Source: Taklimakanibacter sp050246735 (lineage in GTDB: Bacteria; Pseudomonadota; Alphaproteobacteria; Rhizobiales; Aestuariivirgaceae). Taken from it: DNA of 64,000 nt. Each line of letters begins with the position of its first letter. The first letter of the stretch is position 1. The notes below the pieces were generated by a model. The model did not search any database. It was not told the DNA's origin and worked only from the letters and a program-made list of their open reading frames with translations. The position numbers were made by a program, and so were the translations under genes. The stretch covers positions 1 through 64,000 of the forward strand of contig JBFWVM010000025.1 of assembly GCA_050246735.1 (NCBI GenBank), given 5' to 3'. Below are positions 1 to 7,705 of this stretch, in pieces.

Positions 1-565
1 TCTTCGTCTTCGTCTTGCTCTCGTTCTCGGTGGACGTGCCCGGACCGCATTCGGCCTTGCGGAAGTCGTTCCACTTCCTGTCGCCGAGCGTGCCGGCGTC
101 CTTGGCCGCCTGGTACTTGGCGCTGCAGTCCTTCATCGAGAGGCCCTTGGCGGCATCGTCGTCATCAGACTTGGCGGCGGCCTTCTTCTTCTTGGCCTTG
201 GCCGGCTTCTCGATCTCGGCCGAGGCGCCCGGACCGCATTCGGCCTTGCGGAAATCGTTCCACTTCATGCCGCCGAGCGTGCCCGCCTCCTTCGCCGCCT
301 GATACTTGGCGCTGCACTGCTTGGACGTCAGGCCCTTTGCGTCATCGTCCTTGGCCGCGGCCGTCTTCGCCTTGTCGTCGTCCGCCGCCGCGGCGCATTG
401 CGTCTTGCGGAAGTCGTTCCATTTCATGTCTCCGAGCGTGCCGGCCTCCTTGGCCGCCTGGTATTTGACGCTGCATTCCTTCGTGGTCAGGGCTTCGGCG
501 GGCGCGACCGCGAAAGCCGCCGCTGCCAGGGCAATGCCGGCAAGGGCCGTGAGACGAGTAAACAT
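1..565 (-). CDS. secreted tandem-repeat protein of unknown function, partial (C-terminus beyond window)
   Basis: Reading leftwards from the ATG at 565, the frame stays open to the window edge (188 codons). Residues 1-25 form a typical signal peptide ending around AEA. The mature part holds three copies of a 27-residue unit bounded by two cysteines (about residues 31-57, 84-110 and 146-172) with the shared core KYQAAK-AGTLG--KWNDFRK. Lys/Ala/Asp-rich linkers separate the copies. Each unit carries a Cys pair, so intra-unit disulfides in the periplasm are possible (inference). The forward strand over this stretch is also open, but the signal peptide and periodic Cys pattern exist only on the minus strand. 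Function is unknown; proteins with one or more such units occur in Rhizobiales as hypothetical proteins. Confidence 0.8.
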   Translation of the reverse strand, partial: MFTRLTALAGIALAAAAFAVAPAEALTTKECSVKYQAAKEAGTLGDMKWNDFRKTQCAAAADDDKAKTAAAKDDDAKGLTSKQCSAKYQAAKEAGTLGGMKWNDFRKAECGPGASAEIEKPAKAKKKKAAAKSDDDDAAKGLSMKDCSAKYQAAKDAGTLGDRKWNDFRKAECGPGTSTENESKTKTK

Positions 566-667
566 GCGGGACCTCCATCCTCCGAAAGCGCGCGGACATG
601 GTCCGGCGCCCTGCCGCCAGGACCGCACTCTAACAAAAACATCACCTGGAAAGAAGACGATCGCGGG

Positions 668-862
668 TTAAGGATTATCGGCGCCGGACAGCCGGTCGCC
701 GTCGCGATCGAAAAGATGGCAGCGCCCGATATCGGGCGCGAGCCAGACCTCCCCGCCGGGCCGGTGCGCCGCCTTGCCCCGGACTTCGACCGTGACCAGA
801 TCGCCAGTCCCCGGGGGGACGAGAAGGGGAATGTCCTGGGAGACCGTGCGTGGGCCCGGCCC
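668..862 (-). pseudogene. remnant of a CUT1-type sugar ABC ATPase: C-terminal TOBE segment only
   Basis: Translating leftwards gives the last ~60 residues of a MalK/UgpC-type ATPase: a TOBE beta segment (VTVEVRGKAAHRPG) followed by the usual ending EVWLAPDIGRCHLFDRDG, then TAA at 668-670. No Walker motifs or start codon belong to it. It lies immediately downstream of, and in the same reading frame as, the TGA of the CUT2-type ATPase at 863, a family that normally has no TOBE domain. It is best read as debris of a replaced or deleted CUT1 transporter gene. The rest of the 566-862 gap holds nothing else recognisable. Confidence 0.6.
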
Positions 863-1648
863 TCACCCGCTCTGCGGGGGTAAGCCGGAGGCGGCTTCGA
901 TCATCGCCTCGCCGGTGATGACGCGCTCGACCTCCTCGATGCTCGATTGCCGGGGATCGATGTCGTCGGCGACGATCCGGCCGCCGCGCATGACGACGAT
1001 GCGGTCGACCACCTGGAAGACGTGGTGGATGTTGTGGGCGATGAAGATGCAGGAATGGCCGGTGTCGCGCGCCTCGCGCACGAAGCGCAGCACGCCTTGC
1101 GTCTCGGCGACGCCCAGATTGTTGGTCGGCTCGTCGAGGATGATGAGGTCGCTGTCGAACTGCATGGCGCGCGCGATCGCCACCGCCTGGCGCTCGCCGC
1201 CCGACAGGGCGGTGATCGGCGTGTCGGGCGGGATGTCCTTGGTGATTCCGACCTTCCTGAGGAGGCTGCGCGCCACCGCGTTCATCGCGTCATGGTCGAG
1301 CCGGTCGAGGAAGCGCCAGCCCTTCACCGGCTCGCGGCCGAGGAACAGGTTGCGGGCGATGGAGAGCTGCGGCACCAGGGCCGAATCCTGGTAGATGGTC
1401 TCGATGCCGTTGGCGATGGCGTCGGTCGTGCTCTTCATCTCGACCTTGCGGCCCTTGACGAAGATCTCGCCCGCCGACATCGGCACGGCGCCGGACAGCA
1501 CCTTGATCAGGGTCGACTTGCCGGCGCCGTTGTCGCCGAGGAGGCCCACGACCTCGCCGCGCCGGATCCTGAGGCTCACGCCGCGCAGCGCATGGACGCG
1601 GCCGTAGAACTTGTCGATGCCTTCCATGCGCACGAGCTCTTCCGGCAT
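863..1648 (-). CDS. CUT2-family sugar ABC transporter, single-domain ATP-binding protein
   Basis: 261-residue ATPase that would energise import through the adjacent permease. Visible motifs: Walker A GDNGAGKST (about residue 38), Q-loop in TIYQDSA, signature LSGGERQ, Walker B LIILDEP and the switch His in FIAHN. Length and single nucleotide-binding domain match FrcA-type proteins, not the double-domain RbsA type. The ATG at 1648 is chosen because the alternative ATG six codons upstream has no ribosome-binding site; either way it is packed against the permease stop at 1653, so the two are co-transcribed. The order binding protein, permease, ATPase is standard for CUT2 importers. A moc-type cyclitol or sugar substrate is inferred from the neighbours and operator sites. 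Confidence 0.88.
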   Translation of the reverse strand: MPEELVRMEGIDKFYGRVHALRGVSLRIRRGEVVGLLGDNGAGKSTLIKVLSGAVPMSAGEIFVKGRKVEMKSTTDAIANGIETIYQDSALVPQLSIARNLFLGREPVKGWRFLDRLDHDAMNAVARSLLRKVGITKDIPPDTPITALSGGERQAVAIARAMQFDSDLIILDEPTNNLGVAETQGVLRFVREARDTGHSCIFIAHNIHHVFQVVDRIVVMRGGRIVADDIDPRQSSIEEVERVITGEAMIEAASGLPPQSG

Positions 1649-1652
1649 CGGC

Positions 1653-2645
1653 TCACGTCCCCGCATTGTGCCGGCGCTCGAGCCCGGAATGGAGCGCCAT
1701 CATGGCGAGGATGATGGCGCCGATGAAGATGTTGTAGGCGAGGCCCGGCACGCCGACCATGACGATGCCGTTGCGCATGACGCGCAGGATGAAGATGCCG
1801 AGCACGGTGCCGATGATGGTGCCGCGCCCGCCGGTCAGCAGCGTGCCGCCGATGACGACCATGGCGATGACCTCGAGCTCGTAGCCGGTGCCGCTGTTGG
1901 GATTGGCGGCGGAGGTGCGGATCGAGGAGATGATGCCGGCCAGCGCCGACATGGCGGAGGCGAACATGAACAGGAGGATCTTGGTGCGCCGGACGTCGAC
2001 GCCCCTGGCGCGCGCGGCGCTCGCGTTGCCGCCGGCGGCCTGGATCCAGTTGCCGGCCTTGGTCTCGGTGAGGAGGTAATGCGTCGCGAGTGCCGCAAGC
2101 GCGAACCAGAAGACCGACATGTAGACGCGGAAATCGCCGATGTAGAAGCTGCCGACCAGGATGTCGGCGAGCCAGCTGCCCTCGGCGTTCCAGGTCCGCT
2201 GCGGGAAGCCGTCGGTGACGTAGAGTGCTGTGCCGCGCACCACCAGCAGCATGCCGAGCGTCACCAGGAAGGAGGGAATGGCGAGGCGCGTCACGAACCA
2301 GCCATTGGCGAAGCCGATGAACAGGCTGACGCCGAGGGCCGCGAGGAACGCCACGCCGAGCGGCACGGCGCCGCTGTTGAACAGGGTCCACATGACGACG
2401 GCGGCGAAGCCGAAGACCGAGCCGACCGAGAGATCGAACTCGCCCGCGGTCATGAGGAGCGTCATGGCCAGCGCCACGAGGCCGAGCTCGACGGTGAAGG
2501 TCAGCGTGTTGCTGATGTTCTGGAGCGACAGGAAGCCCGGATTGATCGACCAGAAGACGAGGAGCTCGAGCACCAGAAGGACCAGCGGGCCGAATTCAGG
2601 CGCCGCGACGAGACGCTTCAGATGGCCTTGGACGTTTTGCGACAG
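1653..2645 (-). CDS. CUT2-family sugar ABC transporter permease, probable CTG start
   Basis: Inner-membrane permease of the RbsC/FrcC type with eight or more hydrophobic segments and the family motif GEFDLSVGS near residue 75. No ATG, GTG or TTG lies in frame between the upstream TAA and a GTG at 2573 that falls inside the first membrane helix. Family members carry a short cytoplasmic N-terminus ending like LKRLVAAPEFGPL, which is encoded here upstream of 2573. A CTG at 2643-2645 gives exactly that N-terminus and has GGAG (2653-2656) seven bases upstream. I therefore extend to 2645 (330 aa); the conservative alternative is 1653-2573. It sits 53 bp after the binding-protein gene. Confidence 0.82.
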   Translation of the reverse strand: MSQNVQGHLKRLVAAPEFGPLVLLVLELLVFWSINPGFLSLQNISNTLTFTVELGLVALAMTLLMTAGEFDLSVGSVFGFAAVVMWTLFNSGAVPLGVAFLAALGVSLFIGFANGWFVTRLAIPSFLVTLGMLLVVRGTALYVTDGFPQRTWNAEGSWLADILVGSFYIGDFRVYMSVFWFALAALATHYLLTETKAGNWIQAAGGNASAARARGVDVRRTKILLFMFASAMSALAGIISSIRTSAANPNSGTGYELEVIAMVVIGGTLLTGGRGTIIGTVLGIFILRVMRNGIVMVGVPGLAYNIFIGAIILAMMALHSGLERRHNAGT

Positions 2646-2698
2646 GTGCCGTCTCCGAGTTTCCCGTGCCGCTTACGTGGCGGAACGTTCGACCGGCC

Positions 2699-3646
2699 TC
2701 ATTTGCCCGACAGAATCTTGTCATAGACCCCGGCGGTGTCCTTCTCGTAAAGGGCGCCGGTGATGATGTTGAAGCCGGGCGGGATCCCGCTCGCCGCCAT
2801 GGCCGCCATCGACAGCGCCATGTAGCTGGTCGCCTGCGGGTCTTGCCATTGCGCGGCGTTCACATAGCCGTTCAGCACCTCCTGGGTGGTGTCGGTGGAG
2901 TTGCCCCAGCCGACCACCGGGATCTCGCCGGCCTTGACGCCGACCTGGTCGAAGACGCGCTTGATGCTGCCGGTCACCAGGTCGCCGAGGCCGATGATCG
3001 CCTTGACCTTGGCGCGATTGGCGGTCAGGTAATCCGACATGCGGGTGATGATCTCGGCCTGGTCGAGGGTGGAATCGGTCACTTCCCAGGTGATGTTCAG
3101 CGGCTTGAAGACGCCGGCGATGCCTTCCTCTTCCTGCACGCCATAGGTGGCGCCCGGCACCTCGACCGGCATCCAGACGAAATCGCCGGATTTCACCAGC
3201 CCCTTGTCGACCAGATACTGCGCCCAGTTGCGGCCGAAGGCGACGTTGTCGCCGCCGACATAGGCATCGAAGCTCGCCTTGGGATCGGGCGTGTTGAAAT
3301 TGATGATCGGGATGCCGGCGGCGTTCGCCTCCCTGGCGACCTCGACCAGGCTGCCGGGATCGGGGCTGGTGGTGACGATGCCGTCGGCCTTGGCGGCGAT
3401 GGCGGCGCGGACCGCCTCCTGATGCGCCGGCACGTCGCCATTGTGGAAGGAGGTGTTGACCTCGTTGCCGGTGTCTTCCGCCCACTGCTTGGCGCCGGCG
3501 AGGAAATAGGTCCAGACCGGATCGGCGGGCGAGCCGTGCGATATCCAGTAGAAGGTCTTCTTCGCCTCGGCAGAGACGCTCGCGGCCAGGCTCAGGCTCA
3601 ACGCCACCAGCGCGGCGCTGAGGCAGATGGTCAGTCGCTTCAGCAT
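2699..3646 (-). CDS. periplasmic sugar-binding protein of CUT2 ABC transporter (MocB/RbsB-like)
   Basis: 315 residues with a signal peptide (MLKRLTICLSAAL..., cleavage near residue 24) followed by a periplasmic-binding-protein type 1 fold. Typical landmarks are KTFYWISHGSPADPVW at the mature N-terminus, DGIVTTSPDPGSL, and VVGWGNSTDTT near the C-terminus. The ATG at 3646 has GGAGGA directly upstream. It is the first gene of the binding protein, permease, ATPase operon and has its own promoter region, containing a paired TCAAAATGAT operator. MocB of the rhizopine system belongs to this family, which fits the mocDE-like genes nearby; the actual ligand is unknown. Confidence 0.88.
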   Translation of the reverse strand: MLKRLTICLSAALVALSLSLAASVSAEAKKTFYWISHGSPADPVWTYFLAGAKQWAEDTGNEVNTSFHNGDVPAHQEAVRAAIAAKADGIVTTSPDPGSLVEVAREANAAGIPIINFNTPDPKASFDAYVGGDNVAFGRNWAQYLVDKGLVKSGDFVWMPVEVPGATYGVQEEEGIAGVFKPLNITWEVTDSTLDQAEIITRMSDYLTANRAKVKAIIGLGDLVTGSIKRVFDQVGVKAGEIPVVGWGNSTDTTQEVLNGYVNAAQWQDPQATSYMALSMAAMAASGIPPGFNIITGALYEKDTAGVYDKILSGK

Positions 3647-3698
3647 GTCGTCCTCCCTATGGCCCGCCGGCGCGGGATGTTCCTGTCCTGCGGCAATG

Positions 3699-3729
3699 TC
3701 AAAATGATATTCGAGCCGCATCATTTTGA
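3699..3729. promoter_or_regulatory. operator: inverted pair of TCAAAATGAT sites
   Basis: TCAAAATGAT at 3699-3708 and its exact inverse ATCATTTTGA at 3720-3729, centres 21 bp apart, i.e. two DNA turns. The site lies 53-83 bp upstream of the binding-protein start. The same core recurs in the intergenic region upstream of the LacI gene and the mocD-like operon, so it is the likely binding site of the LacI-family regulator at 4921-5940 (inference). Confidence 0.65.
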
Positions 3730-3838
3730 AGATGTTAGGAGCGCCTGGAACGGGGAGTCAAGTTGCGCTTCGGCTCGCGTGTTCTTCGACCCTGATATTT
3801 CCCCAAATCGCACACTTTACGCAGAAAGTCAAGTTATT

Positions 3839-4903
3839 TTACGAAAAATGCGTAGACAGGAACGGCACGCGGCGCTCATCGCCGCCCGCATCGACGAGGG
3901 TGATCCCGTCGCGGCCGAGACGGATGTCGGCGACCTCGGTCCAGCCCGCAGGCGCCGGAACGGCGCCGAGCGCATAGCGGACCGTGGCCGTCCGGCCGTC
4001 GCCGCCGAGAGCGAGGCCCGAGGCGCCGTCGCGCGGATCCTCGATCAGGCGATGATCGAGGGAGGCCTCCTCGATGCCGATCACCGCCCGGTGGCGGCCG
4101 TTCCACGGCGCATAGGAGCGCCCGCCATTGCTCATCCACAACACGGTGTGCGGCAAGGCGGGCGCGTCCTTGACGGCGAAGAACAGGAAGCCTTGCGCCG
4201 GGGCGAGCGCCGCCGACCAGCCGAGCCGCGCACCCGGCGCCTCGCTCATGATGACGAGATCCTCGTGATCGCGGTCGAACGGATAGAGGCGCAGATCGCT
4301 GCTGCCGCCATCGGCGCGCCGGACGCTCGCCAGCGCTGCGAAACGCTGCGGATAGAGGAGGACCGAGCGGCCGCGTCCGGGGTCGGTCTCGAGCGCGGCG
4401 GCCGGCGTGAAGCACGAGGCCTTGCCGGAGAAGCTCAGGCGGGCGCCGCCCGGCACATGGATCATGGCGTGATGGGCCACCGGGACATGGCCCAGGCCGC
4501 CCTCGAAGACATGACGCTGATAGAGGACGGGATGGCCGGGATGAAGCGTGAGATGCTTGACGAGCCGCGCCCCTTCGACCGCCTGGCGCAGCCGGTAGGA
4601 CACGGTGACGGCGCCCGCCGCCGTCCGCTCGGTGCCGGCCTCGTCCCAGTCGCCATTGGCGGCCCAGCCATGGATGGGCATGTCGGCGCTCGTCTTGCCG
4701 AAGGGCGCGCAGAAGAAATCGCCGGCGAGACGGCGTTCGACAGGCGCCACCGTGGCGGGAAGCTCTTCGCCCGCACGGACCCAGGGGGCGCGGTGCAGGG
4801 GCCGCAGGTCCTTGGCGCCGGCGCAGGCGATCACCAGATCGTCGATGATGCCGCCTTCGCGGCGAAAGGCGAGGGAGATGCCCTCGGTGCTTATGATGTC
4901 CAT
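3839..4903 (-). CDS. putative sugar mutarotase-like (aldose epimerase fold) protein
   Basis: 354 residues, no signal peptide. The start MDIISTEGISLAFRR, a central HAMIHVPGG segment, and C-terminal beta-rich stretches with repeated Gly/Trp resemble cytoplasmic galactose-mutarotase-fold proteins found beside sugar transport genes. The assignment rests on overall pattern, not on catalytic residues I could align. It lies 17 bp downstream of the LacI gene and is probably co-transcribed with it. The role would be to interconvert anomers or process the imported sugar or cyclitol derivative. Another beta-sandwich sugar-binding enzyme is equally possible. Confidence 0.5.
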   Translation of the reverse strand: MDIISTEGISLAFRREGGIIDDLVIACAGAKDLRPLHRAPWVRAGEELPATVAPVERRLAGDFFCAPFGKTSADMPIHGWAANGDWDEAGTERTAAGAVTVSYRLRQAVEGARLVKHLTLHPGHPVLYQRHVFEGGLGHVPVAHHAMIHVPGGARLSFSGKASCFTPAAALETDPGRGRSVLLYPQRFAALASVRRADGGSSDLRLYPFDRDHEDLVIMSEAPGARLGWSAALAPAQGFLFFAVKDAPALPHTVLWMSNGGRSYAPWNGRHRAVIGIEEASLDHRLIEDPRDGASGLALGGDGRTATVRYALGAVPAPAGWTEVADIRLGRDGITLVDAGGDERRVPFLSTHFS

Positions 4904-4920
4904 CTGATGTCCATGGCGCT

Positions 4921-5940
4921 TCAGCTCTCGGTGGGGATGTTCTCGCGGAAGACCGACTGGATGCGGACCGTGGCGGTGGAAATATCCGTCTCGCCGCGCA
5001 CCCAGCGGACCAGCCGGTCGACCGCCTCGCGCGCCTCGACGCGGGCGTTCTGATCGATGGCGACGTCCATCACGCCGTTCAGGAGATACTGGCGTGTGTC
5101 CTCGGTCAGGTCGTGGCCCACGAAGACGACCGACCGGTCGCGCTCGAGGTCGAGAAGGGCGCGCGCGATGCCGTCCTGGCCGGCGCCGATGCAGTAGATG
5201 GCGGCGAGGTCGGGATGCTCGGCGAGAAGCGCCCGGGTCTCGCGATAGGCGCGCGCGGCATCCTCGCGCACCTCGCGCGCCGCGACGATGCGCAATTGCG
5301 GGAAGCTCTCCTGCAGGACGTGGCGGAAGCCCATCTCGCGCTCCTCATGGCCGCGATAGGCCAGGGCGCCGGCCAGCATGGCCACCTTGCCGGAAGCGCC
5401 CGGCAGGAAGCGGCCGATGAGGTAGCCCGCGAGGCGGCCGGCGGCGCGGTTGTCGATGCCGACATAGGTCACGCGCCCGACATGGCTGATGTCGGAGACG
5501 AGGGTCATCACGACGATGCCCCTGGCGATCAGCCTGCGCACCGCCTCGCGCACCGCGGGGCTGTCGAGGCCGACGAGCCCGACCCCGCGGCAGGCGGATC
5601 TCAGGCCCGAGAGGCGCGCGGCGATCTCCTCGGGCTCGATGCCTTCCAGATGATGGATCACGATCTCGACGTCGCCGCGCGCCCGGGCCTGCCTCTCGAT
5701 GTGGCGGGCGAGATCGGCGATGAAGGCGTTGCCGCCGTCCGGGAGGACGAAATCGAGAGGGATCTTCCCGGGGACGCCGGCCGTCGGCCGCTCGCCGGCA
5801 AGCCCGGCCATGACGGCCAGCACATGCGCGCGCGTATGGTCCTGGACGCCCGGACGCTGGTTGAGGACGCGGTCGACGGTCGCTTTCGAAACGCCGGCGG
5901 CGCGGGCGATCTCGTCCAGTTTCGGTCGCTCCCTGGCCAA
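4921..5940 (-). CDS. LacI-family transcriptional regulator of the moc-like locus
   Basis: 339 residues. The N-terminal helix-turn-helix KLDEIARAAGVSKATVDRVLNQRPGV (residues ~7-32) and a C-terminal sugar-binding domain of the periplasmic-binding-protein type (LVGLDSPAVREAV, VTYVGIDNRAAGRLAG) define the family. The start is TTG at 5940. It faces the mocD-like operon across a 217-bp intergenic region that carries at least four copies of a TCAAAATGA-type motif. It is followed closely by the mutarotase-like gene. By family precedent it would repress both arms and be released by the imported sugar or a catabolite. Known moc loci instead use a GntR-type MocR, so the regulator type differs here. Confidence 0.88.
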   Translation of the reverse strand: MARERPKLDEIARAAGVSKATVDRVLNQRPGVQDHTRAHVLAVMAGLAGERPTAGVPGKIPLDFVLPDGGNAFIADLARHIERQARARGDVEIVIHHLEGIEPEEIAARLSGLRSACRGVGLVGLDSPAVREAVRRLIARGIVVMTLVSDISHVGRVTYVGIDNRAAGRLAGYLIGRFLPGASGKVAMLAGALAYRGHEEREMGFRHVLQESFPQLRIVAAREVREDAARAYRETRALLAEHPDLAAIYCIGAGQDGIARALLDLERDRSVVFVGHDLTEDTRQYLLNGVMDVAIDQNARVEAREAVDRLVRWVRGETDISTATVRIQSVFRENIPTES

Positions 5941-6003
5941 TTGCGTCCTTTCCCGGCCTTCGATTCGCCGAAGAGTACCGGTCTCCCCGGCGGCCGGTCA
6001 ATG

Positions 6004-6024
6004 AAAACCTCAAAATGAGGTTTT
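6004..6024. promoter_or_regulatory. 21-bp perfect palindrome containing TCAAAATGA
   Basis: Arms AAAACCTCA (6004-6012) and TGAGGTTTT (6016-6024) flank three A residues. The centre is TCAAAATGA, the same core as the other candidate operators of this locus. It lies about 65 bp upstream of the LacI start codon, in a position suited to autoregulation. Confidence 0.65.
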
Positions 6025-6068
6025 CCCCGGAAGAAAGCCGGGGGCAAACTTCCTTGAACTTGTCGGTC

Positions 6069-6104
6069 TCAAATGATACCCTCAAAATGACGCGTCAAAA
6101 TGAT
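6069..6104. promoter_or_regulatory. three direct TCAAAATGA-type repeats upstream of the mocD-like operon
   Basis: TCAAATGAT (6069-6077), TCAAAATGA (6082-6090) and TCAAAATGAT (6095-6104) follow each other with 13-bp periodicity. A TTGAAC at 6054-6059 could be the -35 element of the rightward promoter, placing the repeats over or just after the promoter, consistent with repression. The binding protein is inferred to be the adjacent LacI regulator. Confidence 0.55.
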
Positions 6105-6157
6105 GTCTGACCCGCGGATCCGGGGGCAAGGTCCGCGGGGGGAGTGGTGAGGTGGCG

Positions 6158-7237
6158 ATGACACCCTCGGCAAGAGACTACAGCCTGATCGGCAGAGACA
6201 CGAAGCTCGCCGAGGAAAGCGGTCTCGCGGCGGCCGAATGGTATTCCTGTCCGATCCCGCGCAAGGCGCTCAAGGAGCTGATGAAGCGCTCGGACGGGCC
6301 GGCCCTGCGCGATACCGCGATCTGGCTCGCCGCCCTGATCGCGACCGCGGCCGGAGGCGTCTATTTCTGGGGCAGCTGGTGGGCGGCGCCGTTCTTCCTC
6401 GCCTATGGCGTTCTCTACGGCTCGTCCAGCGACAGCCGCTGGCACGAGGCGGGCCACGGCACGGCCTTCCGGACGCGCTGGATGAACGACGTCGTCTATC
6501 ATATCGCCAGCTTCATGATCCTGCGCGAGCCGACGGTGTGGCGCTGGAGCCACACGCGCCATCACACCGACACGATCATCGTCGGGCGCGATCCGGAGAT
6601 CGCGGTGCCGCGCCCGCCCGACGTGACCGGGCTTCTGCTCAACGTCTTCGCCATCAAGAGCGGCCTGCGCAGCATCGGGCATCTGTTCGTCCACGCGGCG
6701 GGCCGGCTCACCGACGAGGAAGCGACCTTCATCCCCGGGATGGAGCGCTGGAAGGTCCATCTGGCGGCGCGCGTCTATCTCGCCGTCTTCGCCGCGGTGA
6801 TCGCCGCCTGCCTGTGGACGGGAAGCCTCCTGCCGGCGATGCTGATCGGGCTTCCGACCTTCTATGGCGGCTTCATGACCATCTTCTTCGGCCTGACCCA
6901 GCATGCCGGCCTCGCCGAGGACGTGCTCGACCACCGTCTCAACACTCGCACCGTCCACATGAACCCGCTGTTCCGCTTCCTCTACTGGAACATGAACTAT
7001 CACGTCGAGCACCACATGTTCCCGATGGTGCCCTATCACGCGCTGCCGCGCCTGCACGAGGCGATCAAGGACGATTGCCCCGCCCCCTATCCCAGCACCA
7101 TCGCCGCCTATCGCGAGATCATCCCGACGATCCTCAGGCAGGTGCGAGAGCCGGCCTATCATGTGGTGCGGCAACTGCCGTCGGGCGCGAGCTCCGTTCC
7201 CTATAATTACGGCGCGGTGCTGAAGCCGGCGGAATGA
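6158..7237 (+). CDS. MocD-like membrane fatty-acid-desaturase/hydroxylase family protein
   Basis: 359 residues with hydrophobic segments around 55-90 and 215-250. The three histidine boxes of the diiron membrane desaturase/alkane hydroxylase family are intact: HEAGH (~96), HTRHH (~130) and HVEHH (~285). The family oxidises C-H bonds using electrons from a ferredoxin; the next gene encodes one. MocD/MocE in rhizopine catabolism convert 3-O-methyl-scyllo-inosamine to scyllo-inosamine by oxidative demethylation, and the gene order here matches. I chose ATG 6158; a GTG two codons earlier is possible. First gene of a plus-strand operon under the TCAAAATGA sites. No ferredoxin reductase (MocF) is seen in the window. 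Confidence 0.85.
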   Translation: MTPSARDYSLIGRDTKLAEESGLAAAEWYSCPIPRKALKELMKRSDGPALRDTAIWLAALIATAAGGVYFWGSWWAAPFFLAYGVLYGSSSDSRWHEAGHGTAFRTRWMNDVVYHIASFMILREPTVWRWSHTRHHTDTIIVGRDPEIAVPRPPDVTGLLLNVFAIKSGLRSIGHLFVHAAGRLTDEEATFIPGMERWKVHLAARVYLAVFAAVIAACLWTGSLLPAMLIGLPTFYGGFMTIFFGLTQHAGLAEDVLDHRLNTRTVHMNPLFRFLYWNMNYHVEHHMFPMVPYHALPRLHEAIKDDCPAPYPSTIAAYREIIPTILRQVREPAYHVVRQLPSGASSVPYNYGAVLKPAE

Positions 7238-7281
7238 GGCGACGGGTGGCGGTATAATACAAAAAGAGACAGGAGAGACGC

Positions 7282-7599
7282 ATGGCGGATCAGTGGATCG
7301 AGGCGGGCAGCGCGGAGGAGATCGACCCGGAGGACGTGATCCGCTTCGATCACGAGGGCCGCACCTTCGCAGTCTACCGCACCGAGGACGACCGCTATTT
7401 CGCCACCGACGGCCTGTGCACGCATGAGAAGGTGCATCTCTCCGGCGGACTGGTCATGGGCACGATCATCGAATGCCCCAAGCACAATGGCCGCTTCGAC
7501 TTCACCACCGGCAAGGCCAGGGGCGCCCCGGCCTGCGTCGATCTCGCCACCTATCCGGTGAAGGTCGATGGCGGCCGGATCTTCATCAAGCTGGCATGA
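7282..7599 (+). CDS. MocE-family Rieske [2Fe-2S] ferredoxin
   Basis: 105 residues. The Rieske cluster ligands are present as CTHEKVHL (Cys and His, ~residue 47) and CPKHNGRFDF (Cys and His, ~residue 66). Small stand-alone Rieske proteins of this type pass electrons to an oxygenase; the upstream mocD-like gene is the obvious partner. The ATG is preceded by a clear AGGAGA. It is 44 bp downstream of the desaturase gene and co-transcribed. The reductase that would recharge it must be encoded elsewhere. Confidence 0.9.
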   Translation: MADQWIEAGSAEEIDPEDVIRFDHEGRTFAVYRTEDDRYFATDGLCTHEKVHLSGGLVMGTIIECPKHNGRFDFTTGKARGAPACVDLATYPVKVDGGRIFIKLA

Positions 7600-7705
7600 T
7601 GCGCCGCCGGTTTTCCGGTGTTGTAGAGGTGAGACGGAGCCGTGCGGGTTCGGAGCCACATTTCTCATCCGTCAGGGCAGGAGAAGGCATGAAGGGAGAG
7701 AGCGC

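Noticed and set aside
1..565. PsiF-repeat phosphate-starvation protein
   Set aside because: PsiF repeats also pair cysteines, but spacing and the WNDFRK core differ; the name is not supported.
15..671. Two plus-strand open frames over the left-edge repeat protein
   Set aside because: Their apparent repeats are only the reverse reading of the minus-strand repeats, which have a signal peptide and Cys periodicity.
2666..5053. 795-codon plus-strand open frame across several genes
   Set aside because: It crosses the binding-protein and mutarotase-like genes and a promoter region; product composition is typical of antisense frames.
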